Source of the DNA: Paraburkholderia solitsugae
Lineage (GTDB): Bacteria; Pseudomonadota; Gammaproteobacteria; Burkholderiales; Burkholderiaceae
Assembly (NCBI RefSeq): GCF_013177695.1
Contig: NZ_WOEY01000089.1
Span: 46,349 to 110,348 of the forward strand
Reading direction: 5' to 3'
DNA: 64,000 nt
A model generated the notes under the pieces. That model was not told where the DNA came from. It was given only the letters and a program-made list of their open reading frames with translations, and did no database searches. The position numbers were made by a program, and so were the translations under genes. The number at the start of each line of letters is the position of its first letter. Within the stretch, counting starts at the first letter, position 1. Shown here piece by piece: positions 28,184 to 36,671 of the stretch.

Positions 28184-28438
28184 CTATCCGTGCCCTGTCA
28201 CGAATTTTTTCGTCGCGTGATAGCTGTGCTTGGTTGCATCAGCAACGGCATGGCCGGCCTCCTTCGTACCGTGGCCGACCGCGTGCGCGGCATCGCGCAC
28301 AGCGTGCCCGCTCTTCTTTCCTGCCGTCTTGACATCGTTCTTGAATTGGTGGGCACCTGTAGCCAGGCTCGCATGCGCCAGCGGGCTGAGCCCGGCCACC
28401 ACGAACAGAACGATCGAAATTCCCGTCTTCTTCATCAC
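28184..28438 (-). CDS. Small exported His/Lys/Ala-rich protein
   Basis: 84 residues with a signal peptide (KKTGISIVLFVVAGLSPLAHAS). The mature part is a repetitive amphipathic helix with the pattern 'AHAVGHGTKEAGHAVADATKH', similar to short envelope-stress or LEA-like proteins. Two ATGs stand in tandem; the second may be used. It stands alone. No function can be assigned. Confidence 0.65.
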   Translation of the reverse strand: MMKKTGISIVLFVVAGLSPLAHASLATGAHQFKNDVKTAGKKSGHAVRDAAHAVGHGTKEAGHAVADATKHSYHATKKFVTGHG

Positions 28439-28579
28439 TTTGGTTTTCCCACATAAGATTGGTGCGCACGATAGTCAGCCGGACAGCTGAACGCCGCCCG
28501 CAACCCGTTGCTCGGCGATCGTGAGCGCCCGCACCAAAAGCACGTCAGCGGTCGATCCGCCTATGGCACATCAAGCGTG

Positions 28580-29701
28580 CTACTGACGGCGCGGCAGGCG
28601 CACGGCGAACACGGTTTCTGTCTCGTCGGACCGCGCCTCGATCTCGCCCCCATGGGCCTTTGCAATCTCGCGCGCGATATACAGTCCGAGCCCCAGGTTG
28701 CCGTCTGCGTCATATGATTCTTTCTGATTCAGGCCACGCTGGAGCGGGTCAAAGATCCGATCCAGCGTCATTCGCTCGATAGCGGGCCCGTGATTTCTGA
28801 CCTCGAAACGAACGTCCCGCTCCTCGCCGGTCACCACCACGCGCACCGGCGCGTCCGGCGCGCCGTACTTGATCGCATTCAACACCAGGTTGCCAAGCAA
28901 CTGCTGGAGACGGCGGCCGTCCCAGACACCCTGACAGTCACCTTCCACGTCCAGGTCAACCTGACGGTCTGGATGCGCTGCCCGCAACTGGTCGAGTTCG
29001 TCGGCAAGCAGTTTCTTCAGGTCGGCATCAGTCGGCGCGATATTGATTCCCAAACCCAGCCTGGTTCGATTGAAATCCAGCATGTCGTTCAGAAGGGCCT
29101 GCATGCGAGCGCCACTTCTGATCAAACGGGACGCGGCTACGGATACCTGCTCCCCAGCGTTCAGCGCCGCCAGATATTGGGCCGTCATCAGGATGGTCTG
29201 GAGTGGGCTGCGCATATCGTGCCCGAGCATGCCAAGCAAAAGATTGCGAGCCTGGTCCACTTGCGCGCTGAAATACCCGACTGATTCGGCCAGTGCCTGG
29301 TCGATGGCCTCGTTGAACCGGATGACATCATCCGGATGCGGGGCTTCGGGCTGACAATCGTCCATCCAGAGGCGCAGGACGCTGGCTCGCAGGGCGCGGT
29401 ACTCGGCAGCCAACTGGTTGATGTCGAACCCGCCTCGCGCCCGCAGAAGGGCGTGCGTCTGCGCAGCTGTCTCGGGAGCGCCGATCAGTACGGGGGCCCG
29501 CCCCATCGACTTTTCGGCTTGCGCTTCCCTGGTCTGGGCCGTCGACAGGTCCTTCGCCACGGCCTGCAGAATCTGTTGCGCATGGTCTCGCAGAGCGAGC
29601 GATTGCATGTCTGCGGCCGCCGGCAAGAGGGTAGCGGCAAACGCCTCCCATTGCACCACAATGGTTTCAATGTCGCGCACGATGAAGTCGGCCAATCGCA
29701 T
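28580..29701 (-). CDS. Sensor histidine kinase with RsbRD-like N-terminal domain
   Basis: About 373 residues, apparently soluble (no membrane span). The N-terminal 140 residues resemble an RsbRD/'sensor' helical bundle. The phosphoacceptor box is 'LGMLGHDMRSPLQTILM', followed by the N box 'LLGNLVLNAIKYG' and an ATP lid 'GNLGLGLYIAREIAKAHGG'. The ribosome site gagggcaaac supports the start at 29701. It is divergent from a truncated receiver gene at 29832, which was probably its partner. Confidence 0.9.
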   Translation of the reverse strand: MRLADFIVRDIETIVVQWEAFAATLLPAAADMQSLALRDHAQQILQAVAKDLSTAQTREAQAEKSMGRAPVLIGAPETAAQTHALLRARGGFDINQLAAEYRALRASVLRLWMDDCQPEAPHPDDVIRFNEAIDQALAESVGYFSAQVDQARNLLLGMLGHDMRSPLQTILMTAQYLAALNAGEQVSVAASRLIRSGARMQALLNDMLDFNRTRLGLGINIAPTDADLKKLLADELDQLRAAHPDRQVDLDVEGDCQGVWDGRRLQQLLGNLVLNAIKYGAPDAPVRVVVTGEERDVRFEVRNHGPAIERMTLDRIFDPLQRGLNQKESYDADGNLGLGLYIAREIAKAHGGEIEARSDETETVFAVRLPRRQ

Positions 29702-29831
29702 GTTTGCCCTCAAAGAAGCGGAAAAAGGTCAGTATGGGGCATTCGCTGAATTTATATTACGCGCAAATAGCTGCTTTGATTCTATCGGGTCCCTAAATTG
29801 CGTGACATAGGGTGCAACCTATAGGAACCCA

Positions 29832-29990
29832 ATGTCCACTGCGAAAGCGGAGCGCTTACTCATCGCGGACGACGACCCGGATTTGCTCGAGGCCTACGTG
29901 CTGTTCTTCGAGGCTGACGGTTACGCCGTCCAAACGGCTGCTGACGGTGTAGACGCGCTCGCCGCGTACTGCGCATCGCGTCCTGACTGA
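29832..29990 (+). pseudogene. Truncated response-regulator receiver domain
   Basis: The frame from ATG 29832 reads MSTAKAERLLIADDDPDLLE and continues with 'FEADGYAVQTAADGVDALAAYCASRPD' before a TGA at 29988. This is the first half of a receiver domain, with its acidic pocket (ADDDPD), and it stops just before the phosphoacceptor aspartate. In the next frame 'ELTIDIKHPA' follows, reminiscent of the missing 'VDIxMP' string, so a frameshift or deletion is likely. The next gene (leftward) ends at 30019. The protein would have no phosphorylation site. Confidence 0.7.
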
Positions 29991-30018
29991 ATTGACCATC
30001 GACATCAAGCACCCAGCC

Positions 30019-31377
30019 TCAACTACCGCTGTCGTCCTCATCGTGCTCGTCAGCACCGTTATTGCCCGTAGGCGGCGCATTCCGGTTGCGAAAATCCTTT
30101 GAATGCAGCCCATGCTTCTTCAGGAGCATTTGCAAATGCGAGCGGTTCATATCGATGCGCCGCGCCAGTTCCGCTACAGTGCCGCTCACTTCGCGAAGGC
30201 CGCGCTCCAGGAAGGCTTTTTCCGCGTCATCGCTCGCAGCGCGCTTGGCGTCGCTCAGCGACATCAGATTAGCAACGCTGATTGGCTCCTGTCCCGCCGC
30301 CGTGGCTGCATGGGACAATGCCGCGGCGGAACCGGGCGCAGCCGGCCGCATATCCACTGGCAGATGATCGATATCCGCCATCTCTCCAGCCAGGCACGAC
30401 ACGCGATACATCACGTTGCGCAGTTCGCGAATATTGCCCGGGTACGCATAGTTCAGCAGAAAGTCCCGCAGACGCGGCGTCAATCTAACGGGCCTTCGTT
30501 TTAGCGTACCCGCGGCCTCGTCGCCGAACCACGCGATCAGCAGCGGTATCTCATCGCGTCGCTCACGCAGCGGCGGTAACGTGACGTGAATCACGCTGAG
30601 ACGGTAGAACAAATCCTCGCGGAATTTGCCCTCTTCGCTGAGTTGCCGCAGATTGCGATTGGTCGCCGCGACGATGCGCGTATCGACGGCAATCGTTTCA
30701 TCGGAGCCCACGCGTTGAATCTCATGCGCTTCCAGCACGCGCAGCAGCTTCACCTGACCGGCCAACGGCAATTCGCCAATTTCGTCGAGAAAGATCGTGC
30801 CGGTATGCGCGCTTTCGAATTTGCCCTTGCGGTCGTTCGAGGCACCGGTGAACGCGCCCTTGCGGTGACCGAACAATTCCGACTCGAGCAGATTGTCCGG
30901 AATCGCACCGCAATTCACGGAGATAAACGGCTTGTCCGAGCGCGAACCATTCGCATGAATCACCTTCGCCATCAGCTCCTTGCCGGTGCCGCTTTCACCG
31001 TCGATCAACACCGGCAAATCGGTCGGTGCCGCTTTCTCGGCGATTTCGAGCGATTCGAGCAAACGCGGATTGTCGCCAAATGTTCCTTCGAAAATGAAAC
31101 TACGCTCGATCAATGCCTTTCTACGCGCGCCACGCGATTGATCGGCAGATGCAGCAGGCTCAGCAGCCGTTGCGGCTTGGACAAATCGCTCCTTGTGCGA
31201 GAGCTGCATGACCTCGTCGCGTAACGAGGTGGCTTGCCGGAGCAGCTTGTCGATGTCGGCGCGCTCGAGCCGGGACGACCAGCGCAGCGTCGAGCGCAGA
31301 ATCTCGATGCGCTCGATCAGGCCCGCGTATGAAATCGCCGGGCTGGGCTCTTCTACCTGGTCGAGAATCTTCATCAC
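30019..31377 (-). CDS. Sigma-54-dependent transcriptional activator
   Basis: 452 residues. A helical N-terminal 90 residues without a receiver domain precede the AAA+ domain with Walker A 'IDGESGTGKELMAKV', the sigma-54 contact loop 'KGAFTGAS' and the sensor regions. A Fis-type HTH 'TVAELARRIDMNRSHLQMLL' follows near the C-terminus. The GTG start overlaps the exporter stop (gtga), so the two are translationally coupled. With sigma-54 promoters before the peptide genes (21666, 41579, 49593), this is the obvious activator. Its input is unknown; phosphorylation by the Hanks kinase or binding of the FHA protein are possible. Confidence 0.93.
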   Translation of the reverse strand: MMKILDQVEEPSPAISYAGLIERIEILRSTLRWSSRLERADIDKLLRQATSLRDEVMQLSHKERFVQAATAAEPAASADQSRGARRKALIERSFIFEGTFGDNPRLLESLEIAEKAAPTDLPVLIDGESGTGKELMAKVIHANGSRSDKPFISVNCGAIPDNLLESELFGHRKGAFTGASNDRKGKFESAHTGTIFLDEIGELPLAGQVKLLRVLEAHEIQRVGSDETIAVDTRIVAATNRNLRQLSEEGKFREDLFYRLSVIHVTLPPLRERRDEIPLLIAWFGDEAAGTLKRRPVRLTPRLRDFLLNYAYPGNIRELRNVMYRVSCLAGEMADIDHLPVDMRPAAPGSAAALSHAATAAGQEPISVANLMSLSDAKRAASDDAEKAFLERGLREVSGTVAELARRIDMNRSHLQMLLKKHGLHSKDFRNRNAPPTGNNGADEHDEDDSGS

Positions 31378-34300
31378 GCACTCAACTGTTTCTGGACCAA
31401 CTGGTAGTACATGCCGCCGCGCTGGATCAAATCATCGTGACAGCCCTGTTCGACGATCGCCCCTTCATAAAGCACCAGAATTTTGTCCGCGCGCATGATG
31501 GTGCTGAGCCGGTGCGCAATGATGACCGCCGTTCGACCCTTCAGAATATCGTGCATATTGCCGAGGATATTGCTCTCCGACTGCGAGTCCAATGCCGAGG
31601 TCGCTTCGTCGAATACCAGTAGACGCGGATCGTGATACAGCGCCCGCGCGATACAGAGCCGCTGGATCTGCCCGCCGGATAGGCCAATACCGCGTTCACC
31701 GACAATCTGCTCATAGCCGAGCGGCATCTTGCTGATGAACGCGTGCGCGTCGGCCATTTTCGCGACTTCCTCGATGCGGCGCCGCTCAGGCGCGTCGTCG
31801 CCACTGGCAATGTTCTCGGCGATCGTGCCGGAGAACAGCAGATTGCTCTGCATCACATAGCCGATCTGCGCACGGTAATAGGCTTTATCGACCACGCCGA
31901 GGTCGTAGCCGTCGATCGTCATCTTGCCCTCGGTCGGCGCGTAGAAGCCGACCAGCAGCTTGGCGAGCGTCGTCTTGCCGGAGCCGCTGCGGCCCACAAT
32001 CGCCACCAGTTCGCCGGGCTTGATATCGAAGCTGATATTTTCCAGTACATACGCCGAATCGTCCTCGCCGTAGCGGAAATAAACACCGTTGAGACTGATA
32101 TCGCCTTGCAGTTCAGGCAGCATCACGCGCGAAGGCAAATCCTGCGGCTTCTGTTCCGGCTCGATATCGAGCACGTCGCCGAGCCGCTCCATCGCCACAC
32201 CCGCGTCGTTCAGCATGCTCCACAAGCCGACCAGTCCCATCAGCGGACCCAGCACGCTGCCCATGAACGCGTTGAACGCGATCAACTGACCGATGGTCAT
32301 CTCACGCGCCAGCACCAGATTCGCGCCGACCCAAAGGATCGCGATCGTCGTCGCCGCGTTCAGCAACTGGCTGCCAAGCCCAACGAGAATGCTGAAAGCA
32401 TGCGCCCGGTATTGCACTTCGAGCGCCTTCGCGTATTTCTTCTCCCAGCGCAACCGTACCGGCCGCTCGATGCCCATGCCCTTGATGGTCTCCACACCGG
32501 CGAGCGCTTCCATCAGGAATGACTTTGATTCGGTCGAGGCCGTGAACACCTCACGCGCATAGTTCTTGATCTTCGGCGTGGCCAGCGCGGTCAGCGCCAT
32601 GATCGGTATCACGAACGCAATCAGCACCAGTGTCATCCTCACGTTGTAGACGAACATGATCGTGAAGTAGATAAACACCATCAGCAGATTCAGCGCGGTG
32701 GTCACCGTGGATTCAGTGAGAAAGGCGCGGATCGTCTGGTTCTCCTGGAAGCGCGCGAAGATGTCGCCGGTTTTCCGTTTGGCGAAAAACGAGAACGGCA
32801 AAGACATGGTGTGCTTGAAGAACTGCGACATCATCGCGAAGTCCATGTTGCGCACCATGAAATTCGCGAGATACGCACGAATCGACGACATCAATTGCGA
32901 GAACACATTGGCGATGATCAAACCGCCGATCAGCAGATGCAGCAGGCTGACGTTCTGATGCACGATCACGCCGTCGAGAATGTTCTGGATGATCAGTGGC
33001 GGAATCACGCCGAGTACTTGAATGACGAATGTAGCAAGGAACAGGTGACCGAGAATCTTCTTGTACGGCCTGAGGTAGCCGACAAAGCGTATCCACGGCG
33101 AACGCGCAGCCGACATCTGCAGGAGATTCGGTCCACCTGTAAACAACAGACAGGTGCCGCTCCAGCCGCGTTCGAAATCCTCCACCGTCATTTTTCTGAA
33201 GCCGAGTGCCGGGTCGGCGACCCACACGTATTCCTTCGAAAGCCCGTACACCACCACATAGTGGTACCCCTCCCAATGCACGATGAAGGGCAGATCGAAA
33301 CCGCGCAACGAATCGAATGTGCATTGCACGCCGCGTGCGGTGAAGCCAAGCGATTCGCCCGCGCGTGCGAGGCTGTCGAGCGTGGCGCCTTGCGTCGTGA
33401 CGTTGGCGAGTTCACGCAGTTTGCCCAGCGTCATCGGGATGCTGTAGTGGCGGCAGACCATCGCGAGACACGCGGCGCCGCAATCCATTTCCTCAGCCTG
33501 TTCGACCAGCGCAAAGCGCTTGATGACTTTTTCGCCAAACTCGGGTTTGGTCTGTAAATCGAGCATCAGCGGCAACTTGCGCCGCTGTTCGAGGCGCTTT
33601 TGCCGTTGCAATTCGCGGTCGCCGTAACGAATCCGCTCGTCCAGAACCTCGCGCAGCTTGGGATTGCGTTCGAGGATGAAATGGACCGTCCGCTCCGGGA
33701 TCACCAGCAGCCGCGTATCGGTCGCCGCCACCACCGACGCCATTTGCTCCTGCCGCATCAAACACGCTTTTTCGCCGAAGATCTCGCCTTCGCCTAGCGT
33801 AGCGAGCGTGTAGTCGTGGCCTTCCTCATGACGGACAATGCGCACTTCGCCTTGCCGCACCACGTAGAGCCGCCGGTCGTCGCGTCCGTCCTGTTTAAGG
33901 ATTTCCTTGCCGGCGGCCACCCTTTTCACGCCGACGCTGCGCACATACTCTTCGAGTTCCGCCTTGTTGAGCTTGCCGCGCAGATCGAACAACTGCGCGA
34001 CAAAACCGCCGGCCGAACTGATCGCCACGTAGCTCGCGACAAAGGCCAACGCGGCCTGATTGCCGGCGATCACCGGCTCGATTGCGGCGCGGGGAATGAA
34101 CAGCAACTCGGTTTTCGCGGACGCTCGCACCGACGCCTCATGCACATACGCGCGCAACATCGCAATATCGGCGAAAATCTCGCCGGTCTTGCGCACGCCC
34201 ATGCTGGTTTCCTTGCCGTGTTCCTCGGTGAAGATACGCACCGAGCCAGAACGAACCACGTAAAGACCGTCAGCCGCCTCACCCGCCGAGCACACCGTTT

Positions 34301-34430
34301 CCCCGAACGAATAGAAGCGAGCCTGCGCATATTCGGCAAGACGCTCGATCTCGTCGCGCGAAAACGGCGAGAGAATTTCCACCGAGGTGAGAAACTCGGC
34401 GGCGGAGGGCGCGGTCTGGGGTGCATCCAT
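31374..34430 (-). CDS. C39-peptidase ABC exporter with two cNMP-type domains
   Basis: 1018 residues. Two CAP_ED (cyclic-nucleotide-type) domains occupy about 15-130 and 165-275. A C39 peptidase follows with Gln311, catalytic Cys317 ('EEMDCGAACLAM'), His390 ('EGYHYVVV') and Asp406 ('VADPALG'). Then come a six-span membrane domain (about 455-720) and an ATPase with Walker A 'GRSGSGKTT', 'LSGGQ' and 'LLVFDEATSALDS'. It should cut precursors after Gly-Gly and export them. Both CAP_ED domains lack the usual phosphate-binding Arg, so cyclic nucleotide binding is uncertain. The architecture recalls cyanobacterial HetC-type transporters. Confidence 0.95.
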   Translation of the reverse strand: MDAPQTAPSAAEFLTSVEILSPFSRDEIERLAEYAQARFYSFGETVCSAGEAADGLYVVRSGSVRIFTEEHGKETSMGVRKTGEIFADIAMLRAYVHEASVRASAKTELLFIPRAAIEPVIAGNQAALAFVASYVAISSAGGFVAQLFDLRGKLNKAELEEYVRSVGVKRVAAGKEILKQDGRDDRRLYVVRQGEVRIVRHEEGHDYTLATLGEGEIFGEKACLMRQEQMASVVAATDTRLLVIPERTVHFILERNPKLREVLDERIRYGDRELQRQKRLEQRRKLPLMLDLQTKPEFGEKVIKRFALVEQAEEMDCGAACLAMVCRHYSIPMTLGKLRELANVTTQGATLDSLARAGESLGFTARGVQCTFDSLRGFDLPFIVHWEGYHYVVVYGLSKEYVWVADPALGFRKMTVEDFERGWSGTCLLFTGGPNLLQMSAARSPWIRFVGYLRPYKKILGHLFLATFVIQVLGVIPPLIIQNILDGVIVHQNVSLLHLLIGGLIIANVFSQLMSSIRAYLANFMVRNMDFAMMSQFFKHTMSLPFSFFAKRKTGDIFARFQENQTIRAFLTESTVTTALNLLMVFIYFTIMFVYNVRMTLVLIAFVIPIMALTALATPKIKNYAREVFTASTESKSFLMEALAGVETIKGMGIERPVRLRWEKKYAKALEVQYRAHAFSILVGLGSQLLNAATTIAILWVGANLVLAREMTIGQLIAFNAFMGSVLGPLMGLVGLWSMLNDAGVAMERLGDVLDIEPEQKPQDLPSRVMLPELQGDISLNGVYFRYGEDDSAYVLENISFDIKPGELVAIVGRSGSGKTTLAKLLVGFYAPTEGKMTIDGYDLGVVDKAYYRAQIGYVMQSNLLFSGTIAENIASGDDAPERRRIEEVAKMADAHAFISKMPLGYEQIVGERGIGLSGGQIQRLCIARALYHDPRLLVFDEATSALDSQSESNILGNMHDILKGRTAVIIAHRLSTIMRADKILVLYEGAIVEQGCHDDLIQRGGMYYQLVQKQLSA

Positions 34431-34507
34431 GTGCTTGCGGACCTCGATTCGACTATGCGTTGCTTTGCGCTTCTATGTTTTGTTGCGGCGCGATGCGAAA
34501 TACGCGG

Positions 34508-35260
34508 TTAGCGCGCTTCGATCACGTGCTCCTGCGCGCGCGCAATCAGCCAGCTCTCGCGCAGCAGACGCCTGACTTCAGCGGCGACATCCGCGTCGAG
34601 TGTCGCGGGATACTTCGCCGTCACGGCGAAAATCTCAAAGCACGTGCGGTCCGCCGACGGAAACGGCCCGAGCAGATCGCCCACCGCCGCGTTGAAAATC
34701 TTCGCCTCGATATCCGGCTTCAACGATCCGCGCAGCACCTTGCCGATTACACCGCCGGCTTCACGCGTATCTGCAATCGAATGCTCGCGTGCCATGTCGG
34801 CAAAGCTGTCGGGATCGTCGTGCAGGTAGGAGATCATTTCCTTCGCCTTGCCCTCGCTGTCGAGCACGATATGGCTTACCTCGATCGCGTCGAACTTCGG
34901 CGAATTCAGCGCGAAGTAATCCTTGATCGCTGCCTCGTTGCCGACTACGTCGAGCATCTTCTCCTGATACAACCCGTCCGTAATGAAAGCCTCGAACTCG
35001 TCGAGACTCACGCCGAGCGCATCGAGGTACTGATTCATATCCGTCGCGCGATGCAAGCCGCGCACCCGGCGGAACTGATCGGCGCGCTGCTGGATTTCGT
35101 CCGCGGTGACGGCAATCCCCTGCTTTTTCGCCGCATGCACCGTGAGCTTGTCGCGCACGATCTGCTCGATCAGGCTGTCGAACTGGCCGGTCAATTTCAG
35201 AAGACGAATGAACTCGGAAACGTCCACGACTTCGTCATCGATTCGCACTATCGCGGTCAT
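34508..35260 (-). CDS. PpiC-type peptidyl-prolyl cis-trans isomerase
   Basis: About 250 residues. A SurA-like helical N-terminus (residues 1-110) is followed by a parvulin domain with 'EVSHIVLDSEGKAKEMISYL', 'SFADMAREHSIADTREAGGVIG' and 'IFNAAVGDLLGPF'. There is no signal peptide, so it should act in the cytoplasm, perhaps holding peptide precursors for the exporter. The ribosome site aaaggagcggatgac fixes the ATG at 35260. It lies between the HlyD adaptor and the exporter genes in one operon. Confidence 0.9.
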   Translation of the reverse strand: MTAIVRIDDEVVDVSEFIRLLKLTGQFDSLIEQIVRDKLTVHAAKKQGIAVTADEIQQRADQFRRVRGLHRATDMNQYLDALGVSLDEFEAFITDGLYQEKMLDVVGNEAAIKDYFALNSPKFDAIEVSHIVLDSEGKAKEMISYLHDDPDSFADMAREHSIADTREAGGVIGKVLRGSLKPDIEAKIFNAAVGDLLGPFPSADRTCFEIFAVTAKYPATLDADVAAEVRRLLRESWLIARAQEHVIEAR

Positions 35261-35297
35261 GTCATCCGCTCCTTTCATTGACGTGTAATCGGCGCGC

Positions 35298-36671
35298 TCA
35301 ACCCGCCACCTGCCTGAACGGATCCAGACCCAGATCGATCAGCCGCCGCTCGCGCACCACAATCTCCGCACTCGCCGTCATGCCGTAACGCAGCGGATAG
35401 CGGGTGTCGGCGATCTGGTAGTAGGTCTTGTCGAGCGTCACCCGGCCTTCGTACACCGGCTGCTTGTCCTGCACGGACGGCTTGGTAGCCGGCGAAATAT
35501 AGGCGAGCGTGCCGCTGATCAGCCCATAGCGCTGATACGGGAACGCGTTGAATTTCAGCTTCACCGGCTGACCCTCGTGCAAAAAAGCACGGTCGTGTTC
35601 GGCGATTTCAATCTTCAGCACCGGCTTCGCGTCTTTCGGCGCGATGCCGCCGAGCGGCGCGTTCGCCTGGATCTTGTCGCCCCGCTGCGTGGAGGTCACG
35701 TCGGTGATGACGCCGGAGACCGGTGCGAGGATCAGCAGGAAATTGTCTTTGTCGATGTTCTCGAAGCGAATTCGCGCGGCCGCTTCGGCCACGAGGCGCG
35801 CGGTTTGCAGTTGCAGACGCAGCTTGTCTTCCGCGTCAGTGATGTCGCGAACTGCCGAGTCGTACTGGAGTTGCAGGTCAGTAGTCTGCTGCCCGCTGGT
35901 CTCGAGTTGAGCATTAGCTTGCGCGTATTCATGGCTCAGACGGAAATCCAGTTCCGCGAGTTTCGATTGCGCGACACGGTAGGCGTTATCCGCTTCCAAC
36001 GCGGCGGTGCGTTTCTGCTCCACCTGCAACTCGGCGATACCACCGCCGCCTGGCTGCGCGAAAAGCTGCGAGTAGCGGTCCAACTCCTGACGCGCCGCCT
36101 CCCGCGTGCGGCGCGCGTTGTCGAGCACGCTGCGAGCTTCGTCGAGTTCGGCCTTCTGGCCTTCGGCGAGTTTGGTCGTACCCTCGGAGACGCGATTTTC
36201 GTGCTGGTGGGCCTCCACTTCCAACTGCGCCTTCAGCGCTGCGGCCTTGCGCTCCATCAGCGCCTTCTTTTCGGGGAACTGCTTCCAGTCGCGCTCGGCG
36301 TCTTCGAGCTTGAGCTGCGCCTGCAGCGCGTTGCTCGCGGCCTCGATCGCGCCGCGCGCATTCAGCCGCGCCAGCACGTCGCCCTTCGATACCGGTTGGC
36401 CCTCGGCGATGTACAGATCGGCAAGCTCGCCGTCGATGGGCGCATAGATGCGGCGGACTTCCGATTCCGGCGAAAGCGTGCCTTGCGCGCTGACGATCAC
36501 ATCCGCGCGACCCACGAACGACCACAGCAAACCGGCCACCACCAGCGCGACCATTGCCCAGATCAGCGCGCGCGCAAGCCGCACCGGCTCGGCGGTCAGA
36601 ATCGCGATGCCTTCGACGCTGTGGTCCTCGAGCGCCTCCGACAGCGGCCTAGGGTGATTGTCGCGTTTCAC
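35298..36671 (-). CDS. HlyD-family membrane fusion protein
   Basis: 457 residues. One N-terminal span 'LIWAMVALVVAGLLWSF' leads to the biotinyl-lipoyl half 'YAPIDGELADLYIAEGQPVSKGDVLARL', then a long coiled coil (about 125-280), and the second lipoyl half 'LAPVSGVITDVTSTQRGDKI'. It bridges the ABC exporter and the outer-membrane channel. Its start overlaps the end of the FHA gene by 23 bases, and the isomerase gene follows 37 bases downstream. Confidence 0.93.
   Translation of the reverse strand: MKRDNHPRPLSEALEDHSVEGIAILTAEPVRLARALIWAMVALVVAGLLWSFVGRADVIVSAQGTLSPESEVRRIYAPIDGELADLYIAEGQPVSKGDVLARLNARGAIEAASNALQAQLKLEDAERDWKQFPEKKALMERKAAALKAQLEVEAHQHENRVSEGTTKLAEGQKAELDEARSVLDNARRTREAARQELDRYSQLFAQPGGGGIAELQVEQKRTAALEADNAYRVAQSKLAELDFRLSHEYAQANAQLETSGQQTTDLQLQYDSAVRDITDAEDKLRLQLQTARLVAEAAARIRFENIDKDNFLLILAPVSGVITDVTSTQRGDKIQANAPLGGIAPKDAKPVLKIEIAEHDRAFLHEGQPVKLKFNAFPYQRYGLISGTLAYISPATKPSVQDKQPVYEGRVTLDKTYYQIADTRYPLRYGMTASAEIVVRERRLIDLGLDPFRQVAG

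Noticed and set aside
30586..31224. Plus-strand open frame over the sigma-54 activator
   Set aside because: Antisense shadow of a gene with all AAA+ motifs; no independent signal.
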